Below are positions 34,875 through 43,496 of a stretch of DNA of 43,496 nucleotides, piece after piece. Source of the stretch: an uncultured Pelagibacteraceae bacterium (GTDB lineage Bacteria > Pseudomonadota > Alphaproteobacteria > Pelagibacterales > Pelagibacteraceae); NCBI GenBank assembly GCA_902540545.1, contig CACBMY010000001.1, positions 105,077 through 148,572 on the forward strand, given 5' to 3'. Within the stretch, counting starts at the first letter, position 1; every line of letters starts with the position of its first letter. The translations under genes were made by a program, and so were the position numbers. The notes beneath the pieces are model-generated. The model saw only the letters and a list, made by a program, of their open reading frames with translations. It had not been told where the DNA came from and did not search any database.

Positions 34875-36401
34875 TTAATAGTTTAATTTAATATCAGATA
34901 TTTTAAAGGCCTTAATGAGTATTGAAATCAATAAATAAAAAGCAAAAGTTAAAAGAACTAATAATATAATTGCTAAAAATTTGTAACTATTTGAAAATAT
35001 AAAATAATTGCCAAAATAATTTATTAATATTTTAAATAATCCCAAACAAATTAAATTTGAAATTGATATTTTAAAAAGTTGTATAAAAAATGAGTTGTTG
35101 AAATTAAAATAATTTTTATTTAGTGCAAATACCATTAGTAAGAAACCGTTCAACCACGAAGAAATAGTTGTTGCTATAGGAATTATAATAAAACCTATTT
35201 TACTAAATAAAGATACACTAATAACAATATTCAAAATTACAGAAATCAATGAAAAGTAAAAAGGTGTTTTTGTATCATTTCTGGCAAATATAAAACTTGA
35301 AAATATTTTTATCATTGAGAATGCAGGTAAACCTAATGCAAAATAAAATAATGCAAGTGCTGAATTTTTAACACTTTCTTCATTAAAAGATCCATAGCCA
35401 AAAAGTGCGGAAACAATTTCTTCAGAAGCAATAATTAATGCTAGGGTAGCTGGAAGACTTAAAAATAAACTTAACTCCAAAGACTTATTTTGTAAAATTT
35501 CCAATTTTACATTGTTTTTAGTCTTAACATATCTGCTCAAGTTAGGTAAAATAATAATACCGATTGCAATCCCTGCTATCGCTAAGTTTATCTGGTATAT
35601 TCTGTCTGCATAATATAAATATGAAACAGCACTTGCTTGGAAAGAAGCAATTATTGTTCCAACTAATATGTTAATTTGAGTAACCCCAGATGAAAATATA
35701 CTCGGCAAGAGCTTTTTAAAAAAGAATTTTATTTTGTAATCTATTTGAAAATTGAATTTAAAACTTGGATAAAAATATTTTCGAGTAAAAATATATAAAA
35801 ATATAAATTGTATAATTCCTGCAAATGTTACTGCGTAACTTAGATAGTAAACTAAATCAGTATCATTTTTTATAAAAAAGAAACATATTATTAGTATTAT
35901 ATTTAAAAAAAGTGGGGCTGCAGCTGCTGCGGCAAACTTATTGTGAGAATTTAAAATTGCTGAAAAAAAGGAAGCTGTGCTTATAAAAAGTAAAAATGGA
36001 AAAGTAATTCTTGTTAAATCAACTGCTAATTTGAACTTTTCATCTATATCTGAGAAGCCAGGAGCAATCAATTTTACAAAGCTTGGCATAAAAATTTCGA
36101 CAAGAATTGTTAGACTTAAAAGTGCTAGAACCAATAAATTAAATACAGAGCCTGCAAATTTTTGAGCTTTTTTTTTACTAGACAAAAGTTCTGATGTATA
36201 AGATGGAACAAATGCTGCATTAAAAGTACCTTCTGCAAACAATCTTCTAAAGGTATTTGGTATTCTAAATGCTACGAAGAATGCATCAGCAATTGGTCCT
36301 GAACCAAGATAAATTGCTATGAAAAAGTCTCTAATGTATCCTAAAATCCTACTTAGTATAACAAACAGACTAAATGTGCCTGTTGACTTAATTAAATTCA
36401 T
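34875..36401 (-). CDS. murJ: Lipid II flippase MurJ
   Basis: A polytopic inner-membrane protein of 508 residues with about 14 helices, moving lipid II across the membrane for peptidoglycan synthesis. The N terminus GTFSLFVILSRILGYIRDFFIAIYLGSGPIADAFFVAFRIPNTFRRLFAEGTFNAAFVPSY is strongly diagnostic and includes the arginines lining the cavity. It is divergent from maeB across 43 bases. The murJ-trpS-nfu order looks like one operon, with unrelated functions sharing a transcript. Confidence 0.95.
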   Translation of the reverse strand: MNLIKSTGTFSLFVILSRILGYIRDFFIAIYLGSGPIADAFFVAFRIPNTFRRLFAEGTFNAAFVPSYTSELLSSKKKAQKFAGSVFNLLVLALLSLTILVEIFMPSFVKLIAPGFSDIDEKFKLAVDLTRITFPFLLFISTASFFSAILNSHNKFAAAAAAPLFLNIILIICFFFIKNDTDLVYYLSYAVTFAGIIQFIFLYIFTRKYFYPSFKFNFQIDYKIKFFFKKLLPSIFSSGVTQINILVGTIIASFQASAVSYLYYADRIYQINLAIAGIAIGIIILPNLSRYVKTKNNVKLEILQNKSLELSLFLSLPATLALIIASEEIVSALFGYGSFNEESVKNSALALFYFALGLPAFSMIKIFSSFIFARNDTKTPFYFSLISVILNIVISVSLFSKIGFIIIPIATTISSWLNGFLLMVFALNKNYFNFNNSFFIQLFKISISNLICLGLFKILINYFGNYFIFSNSYKFLAIILLVLLTFAFYLLISILIKAFKISDIKLNY

Positions 36402-36444
36402 AAATCATATTAGTAACTTAATCCTTTTTTATATCTAACAAATA

Positions 36445-38733
36445 ATGAAAAAAAACAAAATTGAACATTATTCTGATAAAGAAGCTTTGGATTTTCATAC
36501 TAATGATAAATCTGGCAAGATAGAGATCGTTTCATCAAAGCCTGTAACTACAAAAAGAGACTTGGCCCTAGCTTATTCTCCAGGCGTTGCGGCTCCTGTA
36601 AAAGCAATAGCTGATAATCCTGAGTTGGCATACGAATATACTACTAAAGGTAACCTAGTTGCTGTAATTAGTAATGGATCAGCAATATTGGGGCTGGGAA
36701 ACTTGGGTGCCATAGCATCAAAACCAGTTATGGAAGGAAAAGCTGTTCTATTTAAAAGATTTGCGGATATTGACTCTATAGATTTAGAAATAGATACAGA
36801 AGATACAAAAGAAATAATTAATACCATTAAACATATAGCAAAAAGTTTTGGTGGTATAAATCTTGAAGACATTGCAGCTCCAAACTGTTTTATAATTGAG
36901 GAAGAGTTAAAGAAAATTTTAGATATTCCTGTATTTCACGACGATCAACATGGAACGGCAATAATAACAACAGCAGCATTAATTAACGCTGTGGATATTG
37001 CAAAAAAGAATTTAAAAAAAATTAAGGTAGTAATAAATGGTGCAGGTGCTGCAGCTATGGCTTGTGCAAAATTATTTAGAAGTACTGGTATTCCAAAAAA
37101 TAATATCAAAATGTTGGATACAAAAGGAGTAATAAATAAAAATAGAAAAGATATTAATTCTTGGAAAAAAGAATTTGCAGTAGAAACAAAGGATAAAAGT
37201 TTAGATGATGCGATGAAAAATGCAGATGTATTTTTAGGCTTATCCGCTGCAGGTGTTGTAAAAAAAAGTATGGTTAAAAAAATGGCTAAAAATCCTATTA
37301 TATTTGCATGCGCAAATCCAGATCCTGAGATTAAACCCGAAGATATAGAAGAAGTGAGAAATGATGCAATTATAGCAACAGGTAGATCCGATTATCCAAA
37401 CCAAGTAAATAATTTGATTGGGTTTCCATACATATTTAGAGGGGCATTAGATGTTAGAGCAAAAACTATTAATGAAGAGATGAAAGTTGCAGCAGCTAAT
37501 GCTATTGCTTCACTTGCAAGAGAATTTGTGCCTGACGAAGTCGCGGCTGCAATGGGTGGTGAAAGACCTAATTATGGAAAAGAATATATTATTCCATCTA
37601 CTTTTGACCCTCGGTTAATAAGTGTAATACCAGTAGCAGTCGCAAAAGCTGCTATAAAATCTGGTGTTGCTAGAAAAAAAATAGAAAATTTTGATCAATA
37701 TTCTGAACAGCTAAAACAAAGGCTCGACCCATCTGTAACTATTATGCAGGGAATTAACAACCAAATTAAAAAAACAAACAAAAAAGTTGTATTTGCCGAT
37801 GGTGAAGATGAAAATACTTTGAAGGCTGCAATAGCATTTAAAAATAGTGGACTAGGAACACCTATTTTGGTTGCTAAAGAAAAAGTGGTTAAAGAAAAAC
37901 TCAGAGAGATTGGTTACGGAGAAAACTTTGATATAAAGATTGTAAACTCCACTTTAAGTGACAAACGAAAAAAATATGTAAACTACCTATTTAAAAAACT
38001 TCAAAGAACAGAGGGGTTGCTTGAAAGAGATTGTGATAAAATGGTTAGAAATGATAGAGTTATATGGGGTTCTTGCATGGTTGCATGTGGTGATGCTGAT
38101 GCAATGGTTACTGGAAATTCGAGAAGGTATGGACAATCTCTTGATAAAGTAAAAAAGGTAATAGATGCAAGACCTGGGGAAATTATGTTTGGATTGAACA
38201 TGATTGTAAATAAAGGAAAAACGGTCTTTATTGCAGATACAAGTGTTCACGAATATCCCACATCTGAGCAACTTTCTGAAATAGCTATTTCTGCATCTAG
38301 GGTTGCAAAATTATTTGGATTTGAACCAAAAGTTGCTTTTCTTTCACACTCAACCTTTGGCCAACCAATTACTGCAAGAACTAAACATATTAGAGATGCA
38401 GTAGAAATTTTAAAATATAAAAAGGTTAACTTTAAATTTGATGGAGATATGCAGCCTGATGTAGCATTAAGTGATGAGTATAAAGACCTATATCCTTTCT
38501 CTGAGATTGTTGGTAATGCAAATATATTAATTATGCCTGGGCAGCATAGCGCTGCTATAACTTATAAAATAATGAAAACTTTAGGTGGTGCAAAAGTTAT
38601 TGGACCACTGTTAATCGGTTTAGGTCAGGCGATTGAAATAGCTCCATTAAGATCATCGACATCTGACATATTAAATTTAGCATCTGTTGCAGCATATTCA
38701 GCAGGGGTGATTAATTACAAAAAACCTAATTAG
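36445..38733 (+). CDS. maeB: NADP-dependent malic enzyme with phosphotransacetylase-like C domain
   Basis: Converts malate to pyruvate with CO2 release and NADPH, linking the TCA cycle to acetyl-CoA and reducing power. The 762 residues are a known fusion: the malic enzyme part (1 to about 430) has LALAYSPGVAAPVKAI, FHDDQHGTAII and the NADP loop VVINGAGAAAMACAKLF; the C-terminal part (about 440-762) resembles phosphotransacetylase (KKVVFADGEDENTLKAA, SEIVGNANILIMPGQHSAAITYKIM), which is regulatory in characterised MaeB proteins. The 3' end overlaps the convergent BON lipoprotein gene by 4 bases. Confidence 0.96.
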   Translation: MKKNKIEHYSDKEALDFHTNDKSGKIEIVSSKPVTTKRDLALAYSPGVAAPVKAIADNPELAYEYTTKGNLVAVISNGSAILGLGNLGAIASKPVMEGKAVLFKRFADIDSIDLEIDTEDTKEIINTIKHIAKSFGGINLEDIAAPNCFIIEEELKKILDIPVFHDDQHGTAIITTAALINAVDIAKKNLKKIKVVINGAGAAAMACAKLFRSTGIPKNNIKMLDTKGVINKNRKDINSWKKEFAVETKDKSLDDAMKNADVFLGLSAAGVVKKSMVKKMAKNPIIFACANPDPEIKPEDIEEVRNDAIIATGRSDYPNQVNNLIGFPYIFRGALDVRAKTINEEMKVAAANAIASLAREFVPDEVAAAMGGERPNYGKEYIIPSTFDPRLISVIPVAVAKAAIKSGVARKKIENFDQYSEQLKQRLDPSVTIMQGINNQIKKTNKKVVFADGEDENTLKAAIAFKNSGLGTPILVAKEKVVKEKLREIGYGENFDIKIVNSTLSDKRKKYVNYLFKKLQRTEGLLERDCDKMVRNDRVIWGSCMVACGDADAMVTGNSRRYGQSLDKVKKVIDARPGEIMFGLNMIVNKGKTVFIADTSVHEYPTSEQLSEIAISASRVAKLFGFEPKVAFLSHSTFGQPITARTKHIRDAVEILKYKKVNFKFDGDMQPDVALSDEYKDLYPFSEIVGNANILIMPGQHSAAITYKIMKTLGGAKVIGPLLIGLGQAIEIAPLRSSTSDILNLASVAAYSAGVINYKKPN

Positions 38734-39323
38734 TTTTTTACTACCCTAAGATCTTCTACAAGAAAAATGCTTGTAACAACATCTTCAACATCTAGAACTT
38801 GCTTACCTTCGTTTATAACCTCAGCTCTTTCTTCTTCATTTTGAGATATCCCATAAATATAAATAATTTTCTTATAAGTATCGATATCATAGTTTGCAGA
38901 CTTAATTTTTTTATTTGTTATAAGAGCTGTTCTTAATTGAGAAGTTATCAGTATATCTTTCGCAGTTTGTTTAAAATTAAACTGTTCCTTAATTTTTAAA
39001 TCATTTTTCACTGATCTTGCACCTTTTATTTCCCAACCCAATTTTGTTATTTTAAGTTTTTCTTCAACAGTATTAACCTTACCGGTTATAAAAATTCTCC
39101 CGTCTAATACTTTTGTTTTAACATTAAGAAAATATCCTTTATCCATCAGTATTAGTTTGGCTCTTAGATTTTTTTGCATCAAGGAATCGTCAATTTGAGT
39201 ACCTATTGTTCTTGGATCCATTGCAATTGAAACACCTGTTCCCAATACTCCAGTAGAGGAGTAGCCTACACATCCTGTTATGGATATAAAAATTAATAAT
39301 ATTAAAGAATATTTAGATTTCAT
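38730..39323 (-). CDS. BON-domain outer-membrane lipoprotein (DolP/YraP-like)
   Basis: A 197-residue lipoprotein. The signal peptide ends in the lipobox SITGC, placing the lipidated cysteine at about residue 17. Two BON domains follow (IDDSLMQKNLRAKLILM...VKTKVLDGRIFITGKV and AKDILITSQLRTALIT...YKKIIYIYGISQNEEERAEV). BON domains bind phospholipid surfaces; E. coli DolP supports outer-membrane integrity. The start overlaps the rsmI end by 11 bases. The grouping with rsmI and the LpoA-like gene mirrors the E. coli rsmI-lpoA-yraN-diaA-dolP neighbourhood. Confidence 0.88.
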   Translation of the reverse strand: MKSKYSLILLIFISITGCVGYSSTGVLGTGVSIAMDPRTIGTQIDDSLMQKNLRAKLILMDKGYFLNVKTKVLDGRIFITGKVNTVEEKLKITKLGWEIKGARSVKNDLKIKEQFNFKQTAKDILITSQLRTALITNKKIKSANYDIDTYKKIIYIYGISQNEEERAEVINEGKQVLDVEDVVTSIFLVEDLRVVKN

Positions 39324-40170
39324 TTTTTTTATTTAAGCAAAAATCATAAATTATTTTTTTTGAAATGTTATTTTCATGATTAATCTTTAGCACAACATCT
39401 TTTATTGACATATTTTTTAAAAGTTTAATAATTTTTTTTTTAACTGATTCTTCAATAACTTGTAACCTTTTTTGTGAAGTTTTATTTTGAGATATAACAA
39501 CAGTCATTTCACCTTTTTGAGATATAATAACATTATTTAAATTTTTAACTTTCTCTCTAATGTACTCTTCGTGTATTTTGGTCATTTCTCGAGTAATTAA
39601 AATTTCTCTATCGTAAAAATATTTTTGTATATGATATATAATTTTTTTTATTTTTTTTGGCGAAACAAAGAAGACAAGTGAAAAATTTATATTCGAAATT
39701 TTTTTAAAAAGTTGTTCAATATCTGATTTTTTTTCAGGTATAAAACCGCAAAAGAAAAAATTGTGGGAAAAACCACTAACAGAAATCGCAGATGTTGCAG
39801 CAGATGCGCCTGGAACTGGAAATACATTTATTTCACTCTTAATACATTCATTTATCAAATGTATTCCTGGATCTGAAATTGTGGGTGTACCAGCATCAGA
39901 TATAATAGATATTATTCTGTTTTTCTTTAATAAATCTAACACATTTTTAATATTTTTTTTTTCATTAAATTTATGATTTGATAATAATTTAGTTTTAATA
40001 TTAAACTTGGCTAACAGTTTACTTGAAACTCTCGTATCTTCTGACAAAATAATGTCTGATTTATTTAAAATGTGTAAAGCTCTAAAAGTGATATCACCTA
40101 GATTTCCTATTGGCGTAGAAACACAATATAGCCCAGGTTTTAAGTTATCTTTTATTTCAAATTTATACAT
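39313..40170 (-). CDS. rsmI: 16S rRNA (cytidine-1402-2'-O)-methyltransferase
   Basis: A SAM-dependent tetrapyrrole-methylase-fold enzyme of 285 residues that modifies C1402 in the ribosomal decoding centre. Visible motifs are GLYCVSTPIGNLGDITFRAL (start), LSEDTRVSSKLL, ISDAGTPTISDPG and FPVPGASAATSAISVSGF, all diagnostic. It is divergent from the LpoA-like gene with only 9 bases between start codons, so each promoter must lie in the other's coding region. Confidence 0.96.
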   Translation of the reverse strand: MYKFEIKDNLKPGLYCVSTPIGNLGDITFRALHILNKSDIILSEDTRVSSKLLAKFNIKTKLLSNHKFNEKKNIKNVLDLLKKNRIISIISDAGTPTISDPGIHLINECIKSEINVFPVPGASAATSAISVSGFSHNFFFCGFIPEKKSDIEQLFKKISNINFSLVFFVSPKKIKKIIYHIQKYFYDREILITREMTKIHEEYIREKVKNLNNVIISQKGEMTVVISQNKTSQKRLQVIEESVKKKIIKLLKNMSIKDVVLKINHENNISKKIIYDFCLNKKNEI

Positions 40171-40179
40171 TTAGAATTA

Positions 40180-41331
40180 ATGAAAACATTATATATCACA
40201 GTTTTAAAAGTTTTTCTTATTATCGTTTCTTTTAATCTTGAAGCGATTTCAGAAGAAAAAATTAAAATTGGTTTAGTTATTCCTTTGTCTGGTGAGTTCT
40301 CCTATATAGGGGAGTCAGTTCTTAAATCAACTAGAATGGCGCTAAATAAAATTAATGACCGTAGAATTACAGTTATACCAAAAGATACAAAAGCAAATCC
40401 AATTGATACACTTAGAGTTTCAAAAGAACTTTATGAGCAAGGGATTAAAATAATAATTGGACCTGTATTTAATGAGAGTAATAAATATCTTGATGAGTTA
40501 GATGGTGTAACATTTTTGTCTTTTACAAATAAAATAAGAAATAACCCAAAAAATGTAATATCTGCTGGAGTAAATGCGATATCGCAAATTAATACAATTA
40601 AAAAATATTTAAGTGAAAATAATTTGAGTAATACAATATTTTTAATTCCTGATGCAGATTATAAAAGAGAAATAGAGCAAGCTATTGAAAAATCAAATTT
40701 ATTGTTAAAAGAAAAATTTATTTATAATAAAGATCCAACATTGTTAACTAAGCAAATTGAAGATTTAACAAGATATCAGCAAAGGAAAAAAAATTTAGAA
40801 AATGAAATTAAAAGAATAGAAACTTCAAATACTTTAAATAAAAAGAAAAAAATTGATGAATTAAAAAAAAAAGATACCTTAGGTTTCATTAATTTTGACT
40901 CAGTAATAATCGCTGATTTTAGTGAAAGCTTAAAAAGTGTTGCAACATCTCTACTATATACTGATGTATCTTCAGAAAGAATAAAATACATCACGTTGAA
41001 TCAATGGTTTGATGAAAGTCTTTTAAAAGAAAGCTCATTACATCCAATATATTTTCCATCAATTAATAAAGATAATTTTGAAATATTTAAAAAAGAATAT
41101 GTTCAAAACTTCAAAATTACACCAAATCAAATATCTTTTTTGAGTTATGATCTAGTAGGGTTGATATATTACTTATTAATAAATAACGATTTTAAGACTA
41201 ATGAAAATTTATTTATTAAGAAAAACAAATTTAAAGGGAAAATTGGTATCTTTGAAATAAATAAAAAAACTATAACACATCAATTAAACTTTTACGAAAT
41301 ACAAGACAATGATTTTAAAGAAATTTTTTAA
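40180..41331 (+). CDS. LpoA-like penicillin-binding protein activator (periplasmic-binding fold)
   Basis: A predicted periplasmic protein of 383 residues. The signal peptide is MKTLYITVLKVFLIIVSFNLEAISEE with no obvious lipobox. The mature part has the type 1 periplasmic-binding fold: IKIGLVIPLSGEFSYIGESVLKSTRMALNKIN, then IIIGPVFNESNKY. It matches the C-terminal domain of LpoA, which activates the peptidoglycan synthase PBP1A; the N-terminal TPR domain of E. coli LpoA is absent. A lysine/glutamate-rich helical insert (about residues 195-232) is unusual. Assignment leans on its place beside rsmI; a general amino-acid-binding protein is the alternative. Confidence 0.72.
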   Translation: MKTLYITVLKVFLIIVSFNLEAISEEKIKIGLVIPLSGEFSYIGESVLKSTRMALNKINDRRITVIPKDTKANPIDTLRVSKELYEQGIKIIIGPVFNESNKYLDELDGVTFLSFTNKIRNNPKNVISAGVNAISQINTIKKYLSENNLSNTIFLIPDADYKREIEQAIEKSNLLLKEKFIYNKDPTLLTKQIEDLTRYQQRKKNLENEIKRIETSNTLNKKKKIDELKKKDTLGFINFDSVIIADFSESLKSVATSLLYTDVSSERIKYITLNQWFDESLLKESSLHPIYFPSINKDNFEIFKKEYVQNFKITPNQISFLSYDLVGLIYYLLINNDFKTNENLFIKKNKFKGKIGIFEINKKTITHQLNFYEIQDNDFKEIF

Positions 41332-41929
41332 TTTTTTTAAAAGCTTGTGCGCGGTGATCATTTTTAAATTTTAACTCTTGACTCATTTGACCAAATGTTA
41401 ATCTTTTATTGTCAGGGATAAAAATTGGATCATATCCAAAACCTTTGTCTCCAATTTTTTTTTTGGAAATTCTTCCATTAATAATTCCTAAAGATTGGAC
41501 TGGATTTTTTTTTAATCCATAAATAGTCAATGCACAAATAAATCTTGCTTTAATCTTCTTTGATTTCCAGTTTTTATCTTCCTTCGATAGTTTTTTATAT
41601 ATCTTGGATATTGCCAAGTTAAAATCGCCCCTTTTTCCACCCCATCTTGCAGAATAAATACCTGGCTGATTATTTAGCAATTCAATTTCAAGCCCAGAAT
41701 CATCTGCAATACAAATTTTATTTGTTTTTTTTGAGTAGTATTTCGCTTTGATTAAAGAATTTTTAAGAAATGTATCTCCATTTTCTTTGGGGCTTTTGAG
41801 ACCATAATCCTTGGGAGACGTAATAATATAGTATTTAGGTAATAAATCTTTTATTTCTTTAATTTTTCCCTCATTATTTGATCCTACCACAATTTCTTTA
41901 TTTTTTTTTTTTAACATCTGGAATTTCAT
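41315..41929 (-). CDS. rdgB: XTP/dITP pyrophosphatase (non-canonical purine NTPase)
   Basis: Removes ITP, dITP and XTP from nucleotide pools. The 204 residues include EIVVGSNNEGKIKEIKDLL, the metal-binding CIADDSGLEIELLNNQPGIYSARWGG and the signature GFGYDPIFIPDNKRLTFGQM. It overlaps the convergent LpoA-like gene by 17 bases and is divergent from grpE across 24 bases. rph, the usual alphaproteobacterial neighbour, is not here. Confidence 0.95.
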   Translation of the reverse strand: MKFQMLKKKNKEIVVGSNNEGKIKEIKDLLPKYYIITSPKDYGLKSPKENGDTFLKNSLIKAKYYSKKTNKICIADDSGLEIELLNNQPGIYSARWGGKRGDFNLAISKIYKKLSKEDKNWKSKKIKARFICALTIYGLKKNPVQSLGIINGRISKKKIGDKGFGYDPIFIPDNKRLTFGQMSQELKFKNDHRAQAFKKIKKFL

Positions 41930-41953
41930 GAATTTCTTACCATATAGACTGTA

Positions 41954-42592
41954 ATGGAAAAAGAAGAATCACAAAATAAAGAACATCAAAATCTTAAAGA
42001 TGAAAATTCAGAGCTAGGTGCAGATACACAGGCTCCAGAGGAGACTGAAAAAAAAGACGAAGACAAAAAACTTTCACCCGAGGATGAAATTGCAAATCTT
42101 AAAGATAAAGTAGCTAGAACATTTGCTGAAATGGAAAATCAAAGGAGAAGATTTGAAAAAGAGAAAGATGAAGCATTTGAATATGGTGGATTTTCATTTG
42201 CAAGAGAAACTCTTAATCTTCTAGATAATTTAGAGAGATCAAAACAAACACTGGAAAATGATGAGACTATAAAAGATAAAGATACATTAAAGAAATTAAT
42301 AGAGCATATTAATATTATTAATAAAGATATGATTTCAATCTTCAAAAAAAATAATATTGAGCCCATTAAAGCAATTAACGAAAAACTAGATCCAAATTTA
42401 CATCAGGCTATGATGGAAATTGAAGATGATACAAAAGATCAAGGGACAATTGTTCAAGAAATTCAGAAAGGTTTTATGATGAAGGATAGATTGCTGAGAC
42501 CTTCGTTGGTAGCTGTATCTAAAAGAAAAACTGAAGAGAAAGAGAATAACCAAAAAAACCCAGAAAATCAGGAAAAAAAGGCGAAAAATTAA
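41954..42592 (+). CDS. grpE: Nucleotide exchange factor GrpE
   Basis: The 212-residue nucleotide exchange factor for DnaK. A charged, disordered N terminus (to about residue 45) precedes a long coiled coil (EIANLKDKVARTFAEMENQRRRFEKEKDEAFEYG) and the C-terminal beta domain with IKAINEKLDPNLHQAM and VVQEIQKGFMMKDRLLRPSLVAVSK-type sequence. dnaK follows after 61 bases. hrcA, commonly upstream of grpE, is missing; rdgB diverges instead, and I see no CIRCE element. Confidence 0.95.
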   Translation: MEKEESQNKEHQNLKDENSELGADTQAPEETEKKDEDKKLSPEDEIANLKDKVARTFAEMENQRRRFEKEKDEAFEYGGFSFARETLNLLDNLERSKQTLENDETIKDKDTLKKLIEHINIINKDMISIFKKNNIEPIKAINEKLDPNLHQAMMEIEDDTKDQGTIVQEIQKGFMMKDRLLRPSLVAVSKRKTEEKENNQKNPENQEKKAKN

Positions 42593-42650
42593 TTATTTAT
42601 AATGGTTGTAGTTGTAAAATAAGCACTTATATGAGCTTCAGATAGGATAG

Positions 42651-43496
<846 letters not shown>

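Noticed and set aside
37987-38271. Minus-strand ORFs antisense to maeB
   Set aside because: Overlap the conserved phosphotransacetylase-like domain in other frames; no family features.
41918-41945. Possible heat-shock promoter (CTGGAAT-15-CCATAT) before grpE
   Set aside because: The -35 is poor and the spacer is arbitrary; not convincing enough to annotate.

Overview
The window is one continuous, very AT-rich, tightly packed piece of bacterial chromosome. It carries about 49 protein genes, counting one partial gene at each end, and I see no rRNA, tRNA, CRISPR array, insertion sequence or prophage. Gene order and protein families point to an alphaproteobacterium: dnaA-dnaN next to rpsT-mutM and ubiE-ubiB-coaBC; tsaB-fur-miaB-phoH-ybeY-lnt-metK leading into nusA-infB-rbfA-rpsO-pnp; an Irr regulator; a Mur-type Fur; and a MaeB malic enzyme-phosphotransacetylase fusion. 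Strong AT bias, mostly overlapping or abutting genes, and several genes missing from otherwise conserved strings suggest a streamlined marine lineage of the SAR11/Pelagibacterales type. That placement is inference from content and order, not from a database search.

Layout. 1-1746: end of lysA (lysine/DAP synthesis) and plsC (phospholipid synthesis). 1743-4254: dnaN and dnaA on the minus strand, then a 244-base AT-rich gap. 4499-5673: rpsT and mutM, minus strand. 5706-10814: plus-strand run ubiE-ubiB-coaBC-dut-ThiF/MoeB-like-SH3 protein, covering ubiquinone, coenzyme A, nucleotide hygiene and sulfur/cofactor activation. 10841-14778: minus-strand block of irr, katG, a 2-oxoglutarate/Fe hydroxylase, a DUF2061 membrane protein and a 59-residue cysteine-rich protein missed by the ORF track. 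14852-17353: divergent fabA-fabB-fabI (unsaturated fatty acid synthesis). 17378-18305: a DUF4149 membrane protein, a frameshifted small membrane ORF and a rhodanese. 18321-31173: the long minus-strand information-processing string from tsaB down to pnp. 31112-36401: envelope genes (polysaccharide deacetylase, Bax-like glucosaminidase), Nfu, trpS, murJ. 36445-43496: maeB, the BON lipoprotein/rsmI pair diverging from an LpoA-like gene, rdgB, grpE and the start of dnaK.

The most interesting region is 10.8-14.9 kb. The katG promoter (TTGACA, 17 bp, TATAAA) carries two near-identical boxes, TTAGAATAATTATAA and TTAGAATAATTATTA, one in the spacer/-10 and one at the expected transcription start. The neighbouring irr gene has a related near-palindrome, TTTAGAATAGTTTTAAA, in the gap it shares with fabA. 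The small Cys-rich gene has two 18-base repeats with the same GAATAATTATTA core, plus a third copy that nearly matches a Fur 7-1-7 box. Together they suggest a local iron/peroxide regulon that joins a catalase-peroxidase, an iron-dependent hydroxylase, a membrane protein and a metal-binding-looking microprotein.

Other points of note are a UUCG-loop terminator almost touching the nusA start codon, serial gene losses from the conserved tsaB-to-pnp string, a TsaB of half normal length, head-to-head overlapping divergent genes, and a one-base frameshift in an eight-A run.
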